A DNA stretch of 64,000 nt from the NCBI RefSeq assembly GCF_050947335.1, contig NC_134989.1, positions 10,471,501 to 10,535,500 of the forward strand, in the 5' to 3' direction. A program made the translations under genes and the position numbers. Position 1 is the first letter of the stretch, and the number at the start of each line of letters is the position of its first letter. The notes under the pieces are model-generated. The model did not search any database and was not told the DNA's origin. It was given only the letters and a program-made list of their open reading frames with translations. This document shows, piece after piece, positions 37,501 to 49,500 of the stretch. Origin of the DNA: Megachile rotundata. Its lineage: Eukaryota; Arthropoda; Insecta; Hymenoptera; Megachilidae.

Positions 37501-40480
37501 ACTGAATTGATCAAGTGATGAGTGTGTTTGCATGGGGATGAGTCCGTAATGTTTCTGATATGATTTGGTCGCCCAACAATTCAATTAAATAAAAACTACA
37601 AATTTCCTCCAAATTTACCAATTCTCAAACTTCCCAATTCCCAAATTTCCCAGTTCTCAAACTTCTCTATTCCCCAATTTCCCAATTCCCAAATTTCGCA
37701 ATTCTCAAACTTTCCTATTTCCAAGCTTCCCAATTTCCAAGCTTCTCAATTGCCAAGCTTCCCAATTCCCAAGCTTCCCAATTTCCAAATCTCCCAATTC
37801 CCAAGCTTCCCAATTCCCAAGCTTTCCAATTCCCAAGCTTCCCAATTTCCAAGCTTTCCAATTCCCAAGCTTCCCAATACCCAATCTTCCCAATTCCCAA
37901 ATCTCCTAATTCCCAAGCTTCCCAATTCCCAAGCTTCCCAATTCCCAAGCTTCCCAATGCCCAAGCTTCCCAATTCCCAAACCTTCCAATTCCCAAATCT
38001 CTCAATTCCCAAGCTTCCCAATTCCCAAGCTTTCCAATTCCCAAGCTTCCCAATTTCCAAGCTTCCCAATTCCCAAGCTTCCCAATACCCAACCTTCCCA
38101 ATTCCCAAATCTCCCAATTCCCAAGCTTCCCAATTCCCAAGCTTTCCAATTCCCAAGCTTCCCAATTTCCAAGCTTTCCAATTCCCAAACTTCCCAATAC
38201 CCAACCTTCCCAATTCCCAAATCTCCCAATTCCCAAGCTTCCCAATTCCCAAGCTTCCCAATACCCAACCTTCCCAATACCCAACCTTCCCAATTCCCGA
38301 ATATCCCAATTCCCAAGCTTCCCAATTCCCAAATCTCCCAATTCCCACTTTTCCCAATTCCCTAATTTTCTAATTCACAAATCCCAAAATCCCTAACTCT
38401 GCAAATCTTTAAATCTCCTTAATTATAGTTTTTACTATAATTGGTTAGACGACCAATATATAGAATTGAACATATATAGGATAGAACGCGACCACATCAT
38501 ATCAAAAACATTACAGACTCATCCCTATGCAAACACACTAATCACAATTCCTAATCCTCACTCAAACTGGACCTTACATCCATCCCACTGTCCCTTGACT
38601 ACTATATTCTACTGTCTTCTACCTATCTCCAATAGTATATGTATAAAAACTTGCCATATTGAAAAATGTTCAGAAAGAGTCTGATAATCAACCCCATATA
38701 AGCTCTACAAGTTTTCTTGAAAAAAAATATTATCAATTCTACCGAAATCCATCTAAACTTATACTCAAGCTTATAATCAGCGTAATCAAAGATCGCTGAA
38801 TGCATAATACCTAACATTTTAACTTGCTTCACTTGAAACATTATAAGAATAATAAGCTATGATTGACGTAACAAAAAATTGTAGGTTAACGAGTTAATGT
38901 GAATTGCTAGAATACTTGTTAAATTAATTACCAAGAGCGCCCAATCTGTAATTGAGGGTGACCACAACTACGTCGTGCTCGACCAAGAAGTCTGGACCAA
39001 ATAACATGTCATCAGCCATGCCAGCATTCCATCCACCAGGATGAAGGAATACCATCACAGCTTTACCGGCTTCCTTATCCAAAACCGGTGTGTAGACGTT
39101 CAAGTACAGACAATCCTCATCGCCGATGAGACCCTTTTTGATCATGCAGTAAAAGGGACATACGGAACGGTGCTGGGTTGCGTCGTACACGCCGTCCCAA
39201 GAATCGGCGGGTTCTGGGGTCTGAAATGTTATAGCATTTTTTAAATTATATGTTATTTGGATGGAACTCGAATTCCTAAAATTCCTAAATTTCTAAATTG
39301 TCAAATTCTTGGATTTTTAATTTTCCACATTTCAAATTTTTCAATTTCTAAGTTGGCAAGGTTCTTAATCCTTCAGTTCCCTAATTTCTTAATTTCAAAA
39401 TTTTCCTATTTACACTTTTCCCAATTCCCAAGCTTCCCAATTCTCAAGCTTCGTAATTCCCAAGCTTCACAATTCCTAAGCTTCTCAATTCCCAAGTTTT
39501 CCAATTTCGAAGCTTCTCAATTTCCAAGCTTCCCAATTCCCAAGCTTCCCAATTCCCAAACTTTCCAATTTCCAAGCATCCCAATTTCCAAACTTCCCAA
39601 TTCTCAAGTCTACCAATTCCCAAGCTTCCCAATTACCAAGCTTCCCAATTTCCAAGCTTCCCAATTCCCAAATCTCCCAATTCCTAAGCTTTCCAATTCC
39701 CTAACTTCCCAATTTCCAAGCTCCCCAATTCCCAAGCTTCCCAATTCCCAAGCTTCCCAATTCCCAAGCTTCCCAATTCCCAAGCTTCCCAATTCCCAAG
39801 CTTCCCAATTTCCAAGCTTCCCAATTCCCAAGCTTCCCAATTCCCAAGCTTCCCAATTCCCAAGCTTCCCAATTCCCAAGCTTCCCAATTCCCAAGCTTC
39901 CCAATTTCCAAGCTTCCCAATTCCCAAGCTTACCAATTTCCAAGGTTCCCAATACCCAACCTTCCCAATTTCCAAGCTTCCCAATTCCCAAGCTTCCCAA
40001 TTCCCAAGCTTCCCAATTCCCAAGCCTCCCAATTTCCAAATCTCCCAATTCCCAAATTTCTAATTCTCAAATCCCAAAATCCGTAACTTTCCAAATCCCA
40101 AATCTCCAAATCTATAAATCCCCAAATCCCCAAATCTCCAAATCCTTAAATCTCCAAATCTATAAGTCCCCAATTCCCTAAATCCCTAAATCCCAAAATC
40201 CCCAAATTCCAAGAATCCCCAATTCCCTAAATCTCCAAATCGAAACGATCCACATTCACCTCCAATCAAAAATTCGAAAAGAACTTACTCGGAACTTGTG
40301 AGGACCAACATTGGGTTTCGCGTAAGGAATGCCTTTGAAGCTATAGTAAGGCTTATTATGCAGTATACTCTCCGTCTTCAATCCTTTCAGTATTCCCTGA
40401 GGAATCTCCAACTGCACATCCTGTTCTCCACGTATCAAAACAAACAAAACTCCGTAGAACAAATAATGAACGAGCCACAT
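34521..40480 (-). CDS. Secreted carboxylesterase-family protein with Cys in place of the catalytic Ser
   Basis: Nine coding exons on minus: 40289-40480, 38932-39220, 37190-37375, 36877-37076, 36381-36549, 36089-36255, 35411-35555, 35197-35329 and 34521-34683. All junctions are GT-AG and the joined frame is 1644 nt (547 residues), normal for type-B carboxylesterases. Seen: an N-terminal signal peptide (MWLVHYLFYGVLFVLIRG); the family motif EDCLYLNVYTP; an oxyanion-loop motif HPGGW (usually HGGG); NYRLGALG; nucleophile elbow GHCSGGAS; Glu about 339 in KDEG; His about 453 in AAHGDE. The elbow is normally G-x-S-x-G. Here residue 206 is Cys (TGT, 37239-37241), so ordinary serine-esterase activity is doubtful while acid and base are kept. 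It may be a pseudoenzyme or a cysteine-nucleophile hydrolase. Introns 1, 2 and 6 are minisatellites. A TATA box precedes the start. Confidence 0.95.
34684..35196 (-). other. Carboxylesterase intron 8, AT-rich with a 50-bp triplicate
   Basis: The intron runs from donor G|GTTCGT at 35196 to acceptor TTTTAG ending at 34684. Its middle carries three copies of a 50-bp A/T-rich unit. Confidence 0.85.
34912..35062. repeat. 50-bp tandem repeat, three copies, in carboxylesterase intron 8
   Basis: AAGTTGAACAAG starts near 34959 and 35009, 50 bp apart. Each copy contains TTTTAAATATTTTTTT and TTAATATATAAATTATT. Confidence 0.85.
35630..36000. repeat. Minisatellite in carboxylesterase intron 6 (CAAATTTCCCAAATTCTCAAACTTT)
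   Basis: Tandem units of about 25 bp, TCAAATTTCCCAAATTC followed by TCAAACTT, best preserved at 35670-35790 and degenerate to about 36000. Lies wholly between the exons ending at 35555 and starting at 36089. Confidence 0.85.
37076..37181 (-). repeat. 53-bp tandem duplication of an intron 3' end including the splice acceptor
   Basis: Carboxylesterase intron 3 (37077-37189, 113 bp) contains two consecutive copies of a 53-bp segment ending in GTGGTGCTTCAGGAT (minus strand), with only a base or so of difference. The downstream acceptor (exon starts at 37076) gives the in-frame protein. Use of the upstream acceptor (exon starts at 37129) would add 53 nt, shift the frame and reach an early stop. 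Confidence 0.9.
37603..38420. repeat. 16-bp minisatellite CCCAATTCCCAAGCTT in carboxylesterase intron 2
   Basis: Long array of CCCAATTCCCAAGCTT with variants ending in AAATCT, AACCTT or TTTCCAAGCTT. C-rich strand is plus. Open frames of about 200 codons on both strands are repeat translation. The same unit makes up the array in intron 1. Confidence 0.97.
39262..40250. repeat. 16-bp minisatellite CCCAATTCCCAAGCTT in carboxylesterase intron 1
   Basis: Almost perfect 16-bp units from about 39720 to 39930, more diverged at 39262-39700 and 39940-40250 where AAATCCC/AAATCTCC words take over. C-rich strand is plus, the same orientation as the intron 2 array. Confidence 0.97.
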
Positions 40481-40516
40481 TTCAATATACTAACAGAAGC
40501 CGAGTTCATGGCGTTT

Positions 40517-40526
40517 CTTTTATAAA
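40517..40526 (-). promoter_or_regulatory. TATA box of the carboxylesterase
   Basis: TTTATAAAAG on the minus strand, about 37-46 nt upstream of the ATG at 40480. That spacing would put the start of transcription just before the ATG and give a very short 5' UTR. A further ATG at about 40510 is out of frame and lies between TATA and the likely start site. Confidence 0.6.
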
Positions 40527-40559
40527 GGTGGACACTCGACATACATGCGATCTGTATAA

Positions 40560-43176
40560 TGACAAGCTGCTGAAAAATACATTACGTAAACGGTGCAGGC
40601 CGGAAAACATGATTATACAAGCACGGATAATCCATGCGACGATTTTTCCTATTCGTTGGACATAATGGCGAACAACTATAATTTTTCAAACGACTGAAAA
40701 CGTAGGATATCCTGAATTTATTGTGATTGATCATTCCTGCCGCGAGGACTTCCGGAATTAACCGGGACAATGAAAGACGGAATGACACGGTGGCTAAATA
40801 TTGTTTTTCGTAAGCGAAACAAATTATTGACCATTGGTCAGGGGCGTAATTTGATACGCTTGCATAGACATTAGGCTAATGGAAGCAACTAGAGTTATTT
40901 GAGATATGAGAAACACGTAACTTCTGCAATCGTTGCATTTTTGTAGGTTCAGGTAGGCTATTTTAGGTATTTTTCTTTTGTAGACAATTTTGTTTTGATA
41001 TTTTTTAATACAGTTATAAGATGACAGAAAATTATGGAAGATAAAGATGGAAATAAAATTAAAAATTATTGAGTAAGTTGCGATATGTAGTTGATTTATT
41101 TTGAGGTTAGAGAAGCAACTTTGTTCTGAATTCGAACGATTTTTTAAATAATTTTGAATTCAAGCAGTCGTTCAAATAAAATGAGTTATGCAAAATAAAT
41201 TGTTACAGTTGTTTTATTTTAATTAATTCATTACTATGTCTAGACATTGACAAATCAATTACTCTGATAATTCCTTTTGTTGTAAAAAATAATTTCTCTA
41301 TGATAGATGTTAATTTTTAAAGCATTCTATTGCTGTTCAACAAATTTTTTTATTAACAATGATTTCTTAATCATTGCTGTCCAAAATATTTTTTAATTAT
41401 TCTCTATAAAATAAAAAGTAATGTTATATCGTTCAATGTAACAGATTTGAATTATTTATAAACCATAATCACAATACAAAATTAATAAAAAATTCATTAA
41501 TTTGTATTATAATATACAATGTCTGAGTATCAGTTTGGTCGTGAAAGCGTTTCTAAAATAAAATCCGAAGAGTAGGCGTAAAAAGAAGTAATACATAATC
41601 CTTTTATAGCTTGTTAGTCGAGTAAAATCAAGAACGTTCTGCTGGCCGAGCAAAGAAAAGAAAAAAGCGCGAAACCTCGTGACGTTTATTGGAGCGCAAC
41701 ACGGAAAACTTGCAGAGGGGTGAAAATTGTAAAGTTACAACGGAGTAAAACTCACCTCTCCGTCGATTCTACTTTCCTAGTAACTTATTTAATATTACTT
41801 GATATTTACGTTAAATTATTAAATTAAACAATTTGGTGACCTGGTTACACCGGCAACCAGGTACAATCTCGTTAGAAAGTTTACATTTCTTTACCTGTTA
41901 CTTCCAGTATATTGATTTTCTCGGCATCGAACGATGTAACTATTTCGTTTACAATAAAAATGGAACGCGGTTTCGTTGGGGGAGATGGAATCGGTGGATG
42001 ATGAGATTGTCCGAGATTATATCTGAATAATCGTGCATATAAATTTGTGGCAAATGAAATGTTACATGTTATTGCGAAAAGCGATCGAAATGTGCATTTC
42101 GGAATATTTCACCTCCTCGAATTATATGCTTTCCTGATATTTGAGCACCACTCAGCACACCCTCTGGATTCCCACAGGATGTACGTGACATTTAACCCTT
42201 GAGCAACGATGGGTCACTGATTCTAATCTACACATGATACATCTAGTATTTACACTCGGTATTTTTTCATTTCGTTGCATTACTATTTGTAATGCTTTTA
42301 CGTTTCGTTGTAGGTGTTAATTTGAGAATTTTATATTTTTACTGGTCAATGTAAACTTTGAATAATATAACAAAAAGGATAGTGATAAAAAGAGAAAAGT
42401 TTCTAATGTCGCTTCTCGATCACCCGCCATTACAGGTTAATGTACATCTGCTTTTATAATAATTATTCAAAAATTCTCTGATTGGTTATGACTGAAAATG
42501 TTGTAAATAATAAAATAAATAAAATATGAAAGAGTAAACAATAATATTAAATTCGTGCATTGTGTATAATTCTCACAGTAATCATTTTTAAGAGATCATA
42601 AAATTAGCATCAAATCACTAGTTGCCAATAAGTTAAACATTATAATCAATAAAACGGATAAAATAGAAAAAAATTAAAGTACAGTGTTAACTTATGTATT
42701 GCTTGTAACTCCAAACATTACCTACATGATTTATTTGAATAAATAAGTATTTAATTTTGAATAGTATGTACAACCACATTGATGAAACTGTACAATTTTT
42801 AAGATAATAAAGTAATTTTCTGTTTAGTAAAGTAGAATTATAATGAATTATTTATAAAGTTGTCCAGTACTGTTATTTAATTCCACAAACATCAATCATT
42901 GTTATAATATACATTCTACATCAAAGTCTTGTAAAATCTTGGTATGGTAAATAATTTTAAATGAACGGAACAAAATTTTTAATATCGTATTAACTATAGA
43001 TGTACATTGCAAAATTTTGTGTAATTAAGTTACAAATTGTGAGTAAATATACAATTACTTTATAAAGTTAAGTCTTGTAAATGTAATGATAAAATTGAAA
43101 TTTGTAAGTAAATGGTAAAATAGAATGATGATACTACTGTGTTTTATAAACTGATTTAGAGAACATTATTTCAACC
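40560..43176. other. Divergent intergenic region between esterase and aminopeptidase
   Basis: AT-rich. It should contain, or lead to, the missing 5' exon with signal peptide of the aminopeptidase, but I found no hydrophobic ATG-initiated exon ending in a phase-1 donor. A TTAACCCTTGAG word at about 42192 and a TTAA at 42437 are the only mobile-element-like hints. Confidence 0.5.
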
Positions 43177-43249
43177 GGGGGCGTAGCTCAGATGGTAGAG
43201 CGCTCGCTTAGCATGCGAGAGGTACCGGGATCGATACCCGGCGCCTCCA
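43177..43249 (+). tRNA. tRNA-Ala (AGC), copy 2
   Basis: A 73-nt cloverleaf identical base for base to the copy at 17375-17447: acceptor stem GGGGGCG/CGCCTCC, anticodon AGC at 43210-43212, T-arm CCGGG/CCCGG, discriminator A. The flanks share no obvious similarity with copy 1, so the unit is a dispersed single-gene duplicate on the same strand. It lies about 330 bp upstream of the first visible aminopeptidase exon. Confidence 0.98.
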
Positions 43250-43263
43250 AAATTGGTTCTTCA

Positions 43264-43273
43264 TTTTTTTTTT
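43264..43273 (+). terminator. RNA polymerase III terminator (T10)
   Basis: A run of ten T starts 15 nt after the tRNA-Ala 3' end. Confidence 0.8.
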
Positions 43274-43575
43274 ACTCAAATTAATCTTTTTAACACTAAA
43301 GAATAGTACACAATCCTTTTAACACAAGAATAGTAATAAAATAACTTCCCACAATTTTTTCTGATGAACATTTAGTACAAAAAATTATAACACTCAACAT
43401 ACAACGCCTTCAAAGAATATAAAAATTCGTTTCTAATTATTTTTATGTCTCTTTAATACAAAGTAATAATAGATATTAAGAAAGTAAGCGTACATAAATT
43501 TATAATAATAGATAGCAAGAAAATAAGCATACATAAATTTTCTAAAAACATTTATTAAAAGAAAATATTATACAG

Positions 43576-46500
43576 GTTTGACGAACGGATACTATCTCCA
43601 AAACGAAATCACGAATCCACATCTCAACTACAATGGAGCAAAACGATCCCACTGTCCAGAAACAGCGAACAAACCTCCCAACAGACAAGACACCTCATTA
43701 AGATTGAAACAACTTCGAACAGAAATGAGGAGAACCACTTCCGTTCAAGGTCCACATCTTGATGGATATATAGTCACTTCTGACGATGCACATCAGGTAA
43801 CTACAACAAATATCAAGACAGACATAAGTAATATAAAATTAAGCAGTGTATTTATATTTTATTAAATAGTTAGGTTATAAGATTCATTTAAATTAATTTC
43901 AGATTATATCTCTCTTTGACGTAATTAAATTTTCAGACATTGCAACTTAATCATGGCCGATCGGGCCCGTTGGAGGTACCATTCGAGTGAGATTTCGCGT
44001 TTGCAGATTTCTGAAGCTTTTCTTGATATTTTTATCCGCCGATTTAACAAAAATTGTTTAATAAATAAATTCTAAGGTGTGCTTTACTATTTTCCCAAAG
44101 TTTTACGGTTTTGGGGTAATTGGGATTGACAAGGGTGGATCGGGTCACTAGTTTGGGGATTTAGAAATTTGGGAGTTTGGAAATTTGGGGATTTGGAAAT
44201 TTGGGGAGTTAAAAATTGGGGGGTTTAGAAATTTGGGAGTTTGGAAATTTGGGGACTTGAAAATTTGGGGGGTTAGAAATTTGGGAGCTTAGAAATTGGG
44301 AGGATTAGAAATTTGGGAATTTGAAAATTTGGGGGGTTAGAAATTTGGGAGCTTAGAAATGGGGAGGTTTAGAAATTTGGGAGTTTGGAAATTTAGGGAC
44401 TTGGAAATTTGAGGACTTGGAAATTTGGGAGCTTAGAAATTGGGAGGGTTAGAAATTTGGGAAATTGGAAATTTGGGGACTTGGAAATTTGGGGGCTTAG
44501 AAATTGGGAAGTTTAGAAATTTAGGGGTTTAGAAATTTGGAAATTTGAAAATTTGGCAATTTGAAAATTTGAAGATTTAGAAATTTGGGAATTTAGAAAT
44601 TTGTGGATTTGAGAATTTGGGGATTTAGAAATGTATGGATTTGAAAATTTGGGAATTTAGAAATTTGAAAATTTGAGAACTCACAAATTTAGAAATTTGG
44701 ATCTTTGGAAATCTAGGGATTTGAGAACTCATGGATTTAGAAATTAGGAAATTTCCAAAATTGGAAATTTGACAATTCAAAAATTAACATAATTAAGAAC
44801 TCACAAATCTGGGAATTTAGAAATTGGAAAATTTGCAAATTTGAAAATTCCAGAAATTAATACTTAGAACTCTCAAAATTTAAAAATTTAAGGGATCAGG
44901 CCCACCCAACTTCCCATCTAATTACCCCAAACCCTAAGTACCAAAACGCTTCTTAATCCCGAGTGCGGCTACCACCCATTGATTCTCATAACAATCAAAG
45001 CCTAACTCGAAATCGAGCTATTACCTCCGCAAGCACATTAAATCCTAATCTTTGTCATTACCAGAGTGCTTCATTGGATCCTCATGACATGAGGCGAGAA
45101 TTCATCACTGGATTTTATGGCAGCGCTGGTGAGGCTGTCATTACCGTGGACAAAGCTGTATTTTGGACCGATGGAAGATATCATATTCAGGCAGATCAAC
45201 AGCTTGACTGCAATTGGATACTAATGAAACGTGGCAGAGTCGATGTAAGTGCTGATTTGTTCAATTTTAGTAATTGTAGAAACTGAAATTGTGGAACGCG
45301 ACTGACATTTATGGAATAAAAATAGAAAAATAAATGTAGCTGCATAAGTATGATTTTGTATAAAATATAAAAGTTATAGATATTCTGTTTACAATTGATT
45401 ATAATAATACTAGTTGTAAGTGTAAGTGGAACATATATCATTTACTTGGTTACTGTTTTCATTCATTTAAACATTATTCAAGTGTTATAATTAAAGTATT
45501 ATATAAAATATTATTAAAGTATATTAAAGTACACTTAAACACTATTCAAGTGTATAAGTTAGGTTATTTTTATTATTTATTGAACTATAAAGAAAGTTTA
45601 GGAACATAATATGCTATTAAATACATTGCAACATGTTAGTAATAACTCTCTTCAAGGTTATACATTTTCAGAAACTATAAAATCACCTATACTTAAATTT
45701 AAATGATACTATACATTTTTATTATACATCACACATTTTTTATTACGTATATCAATTCTTTGAATCATCTTACACAAAAAAGTATAGGAACACAACATTG
45801 AAAAACTTAACAGTTCTGAAGATATTTCAAGTCCTTTATACAAAGTGTCCACTATAAAACATCTGAAGAACTGTAAATTATATTTAAAATTAACGTTGTC
45901 TCTAAAACTCCTTCATCAAAGAAGAAATACAACTACATTAAAATCTTTTCATCTTTACAGTTAAGTTTTCTGTAAGGTCTGTTAATGAACTTGCTTGTAG
46001 ATACAAGATAAAAATGTTCAAGGATAGGTGATTCACAGCAGTAGTTAGGCTATCGACCGCTAGATGGCTAGCGGACGTAGCGCTTTCTCGCTTAGCAAAG
46101 TACGCGGCAGAGCTATATAAGAGCTGCCGCGACAAGTGGAAGTTAAGACTATACTTCACAGGATCATTTCTGTAGTAAGTGAGTCTTTCGACTGGTTCAA
46201 ACCAGTAGCCTGTAGCAACCACGATGAGGAGGCATAGCTACATTCCCTGAGCGTGAGGAAGACTCGAGAAATCGACTTTGTTCGGATTCTCAGTCATCGA
46301 TGATCGTTCATCTCCTGTACTCAGTATGGGGGAGACGGGAGTGGAGCTTTCTGAGTGGCAGCTCCATATTATAAATAATACAAAAATTAAACAATCATCA
46401 AATGATGTGATTCATCATCTAAAAAATATTCATAACAAAGGTGGGGTTTTATATAAATATTTTATGCGTTATTACAATTTGGATATACTTTATTTTCTGT

Positions 46501-49500
46501 GATAGAGAAAATTTTGTGATTCTGGTTTTTATATATACAGTTACAATCAAGACTTTGAACATATATGTTCCATATGTCATAATACATTGTCTATTTTAAA
46601 ATTTACAAATGTTTAAAATAATTATTATTCATTACAATGTTTTCTATGATAGAAGTTTGTGGATATACTTTATACATACATATACATTTTATTTATACAT
46701 ATCATACTTTATACATACATCAAGACTTTGAACACATGTTCCACATAAACATTCCACTATTTTAAAATTTACAAATGTTCAAAATGACCCTCATCACAAC
46801 ACATACCCAACATTTTTCCTACAATTTCTACATTGATATTAATAGTCTAAGCAGTATTAATAATTCCAATATTAATAGTGATGTATTGTACATAATTTTG
46901 ATACAATATAAATGATATTGATCACCCAGGTCCCAAGCATAACAGAATGGCTGAAGTACCAGTTTCTAAATCAAGAAATAGCATATATTGGCGCTGATCC
47001 AACTCTCGTTTCAGCCGTCGACTGGGAAGTGTGGGAAGATGAATTAGGTAATGAAGTTTGACCAAAAAACATTAAACACGTCACATCAAACGAGTGAGGA
47101 ATTTATACGGTCATCACACTTGTTCATCATTTGTTGTACACATACAATTTATATATCCATAAAATGATTCTTACAAATTAAAATGTTTCAATTGGAATCG
47201 TTATATTTGCATGATTTACTGTTACATGTTCTGACTTTAATGCATGCTGAAGTGCAGTTGTCAGTTAACCCTTGAGTGTCATATGTTGCAACTGCAACAC
47301 ATCGCAATGTATCAGTATATGAATATATATATTTTTTAATTTGTATATTACATTGTTTTGTTCATTAAAAAGTTATAAACAATTTTTGTCAATAATAGCT
47401 GCCATTTTGTTCTTGCATTAAGTACAAAACCTATGGACTTCATTTTGTAACTTAATTTTTGATTTTATATTATTTTAACAATTTTATAAATTAAATATGA
47501 TTCTTGTATTAAGTACAAAACCTATGGACTTCATTTTTGAACTTAATCTTTGATTTTATAATATTTTAACTATTTTATAAATTAAATATGATTCTTGCAT
47601 TAAGTAAAAAATCTATGGACTTCATTTTTTAACATAATCTTTGATTTGGCAATATTTTAACAATTTTATAAATTAAATATGATTCTTGCATTAAGTAAAA
47701 AATCTATGGACTTCATTTTTGAACTTAATCTTTGATTTTATAATATTTTAACAATTTTATAAATTAAATATGATTCTTGTATTAAGTACAAAACCTATGG
47801 ACTTCATTTTTGAACTTAATCTTTGATCTTATACTTGTTTAATAATTTTATAAATTAAATCTGATTCCACCATGATACTTAAGGGTTACACTACATGTGC
47901 GTACCTGATATGAACATTGTAACTTCAACATTACAAAACCCACATGATCATAACTCATCACGAACAACATAACAAAAACTGTATCAACATAGTAACTATA
48001 CCATAACAAAGTAGTTACTGTTCACGTTAGGTCAATATAATTCACTATACGCAGTTAACAGATTAAATTAGAGTATCCCTAATTAACAATAGCGTTCGTA
48101 TCCAGCAAATTCGTCCGTGCGATTGGTCCCCGTGCATAACAACCTGGTAGACTTGATCTGGCAGGTTGACAGACCAACTTACAACCAATACCCCGCCTAT
48201 CCGTTGCACGACAAATATTCCGGAAGACCATGGCAAGACAAGGTTCAATCGATCCGAGAAGAAATGCAGAAACTCAAAGCCGATGCGTTAGTTCTTACTG
48301 CGCTCGATGAAATCGCCTGGCTCTTCAACATCCGTGGATACGATTTGCCGAATACTCCTGTTCTCAGAGCTTACGCGATTATCACGATGGGATCGATACA
48401 TTTGTTCGCGCCACGGCAAAAGATTCCACGCTCTGTCGATATACATCTGAAGATGGATATTTGTACGCACGCAAACTGTGTCAAGTAAGAGACATGCACT
48501 ATTAAATATACAAATATCGCGTTCATTAAATGTGCACATTTATCATAAACCACTTATACTATATTATAAGTATAATACTTATCTTCCAAATATTAAACTA
48601 TTCAATGATATGAATTGTGACATAACTTATAGAAATATTAAATAATTTAACAAATTTGTCATTGTAGATTACATGAGTACTCCTCAATCTGGCGTGAGCT
48701 GCAAACAATGTCTCAACTGTGGAGCACAGTATGGTTGCCAACACGTTGTGCTTACAGTCCAGGTGCCTCCATGAAAATATTTAACTCGGTACGTAAAACC
48801 GCAACACTTATATACAAGTATAAACATTTATGTGTATAAACTACATAACAAAAAATATATCAATCCCTTACAATCTCACAATTTAAAATAGAAAGAATTC
48901 CCGCCTAAACACATAGGGTCTATGTGTACAAGTGTTAGAGCGGATAATCCTAGGCCAAAGCACACCTTCTTCAACATGTTCTCCTGTCACCATAGAGCTT
49001 GTTGAGCTTAGCTTGATCCCCATGTGACGAGCTGACACACCTTCATAGACGTGTAGACCAAACAGGGACAGGTCTCTTCCGTTCCTACAAAGTTCTCATT
49101 ATCGAAACTCTGAAAACGTGATTGTCACTGTAAAAAGAGACGTGTAGTCAGACGGTAGGGAAACCACGAAGGCACGTGATGCTAGCTGCTAGACGATGTT
49201 CATGGTGGTGAATAGATTCACCTACTCTTCGGCATGGTAGCCGGAGCTTCGGGACGCCTGAACGCCCGCGGCATCAGGAATCAGAGAGCAGTTCTTCAGC
49301 TTTTATACGTCTTAGTGTACGAGATCTATTTGGGTTATAGAAATTTTCTTCGCTCTCGAATTTATAAACTTTCGGAATCACAATCTGTAAAATTAAAAAA
49401 TTTTCAATATTTGAACTTTGAATAATATTTAAACTTTCGAAATTATAATTTGCAAGATATTGAAATTTTCTGAGTTGTGCAAACTTTCATACTTACTTTA

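Noticed and set aside
37715..38373. About 200-codon open frames on both strands
   Set aside because: Repeat translation within an intron array. The same applies to frames at 39257-40063, 3993-4787, 9518-9934 and 212-601.
46930..47047. Alternative reading of aminopeptidase exon 3 as intergenic
   Set aside because: Phases on both sides match and the residues fit the family, so it is kept as an exon.
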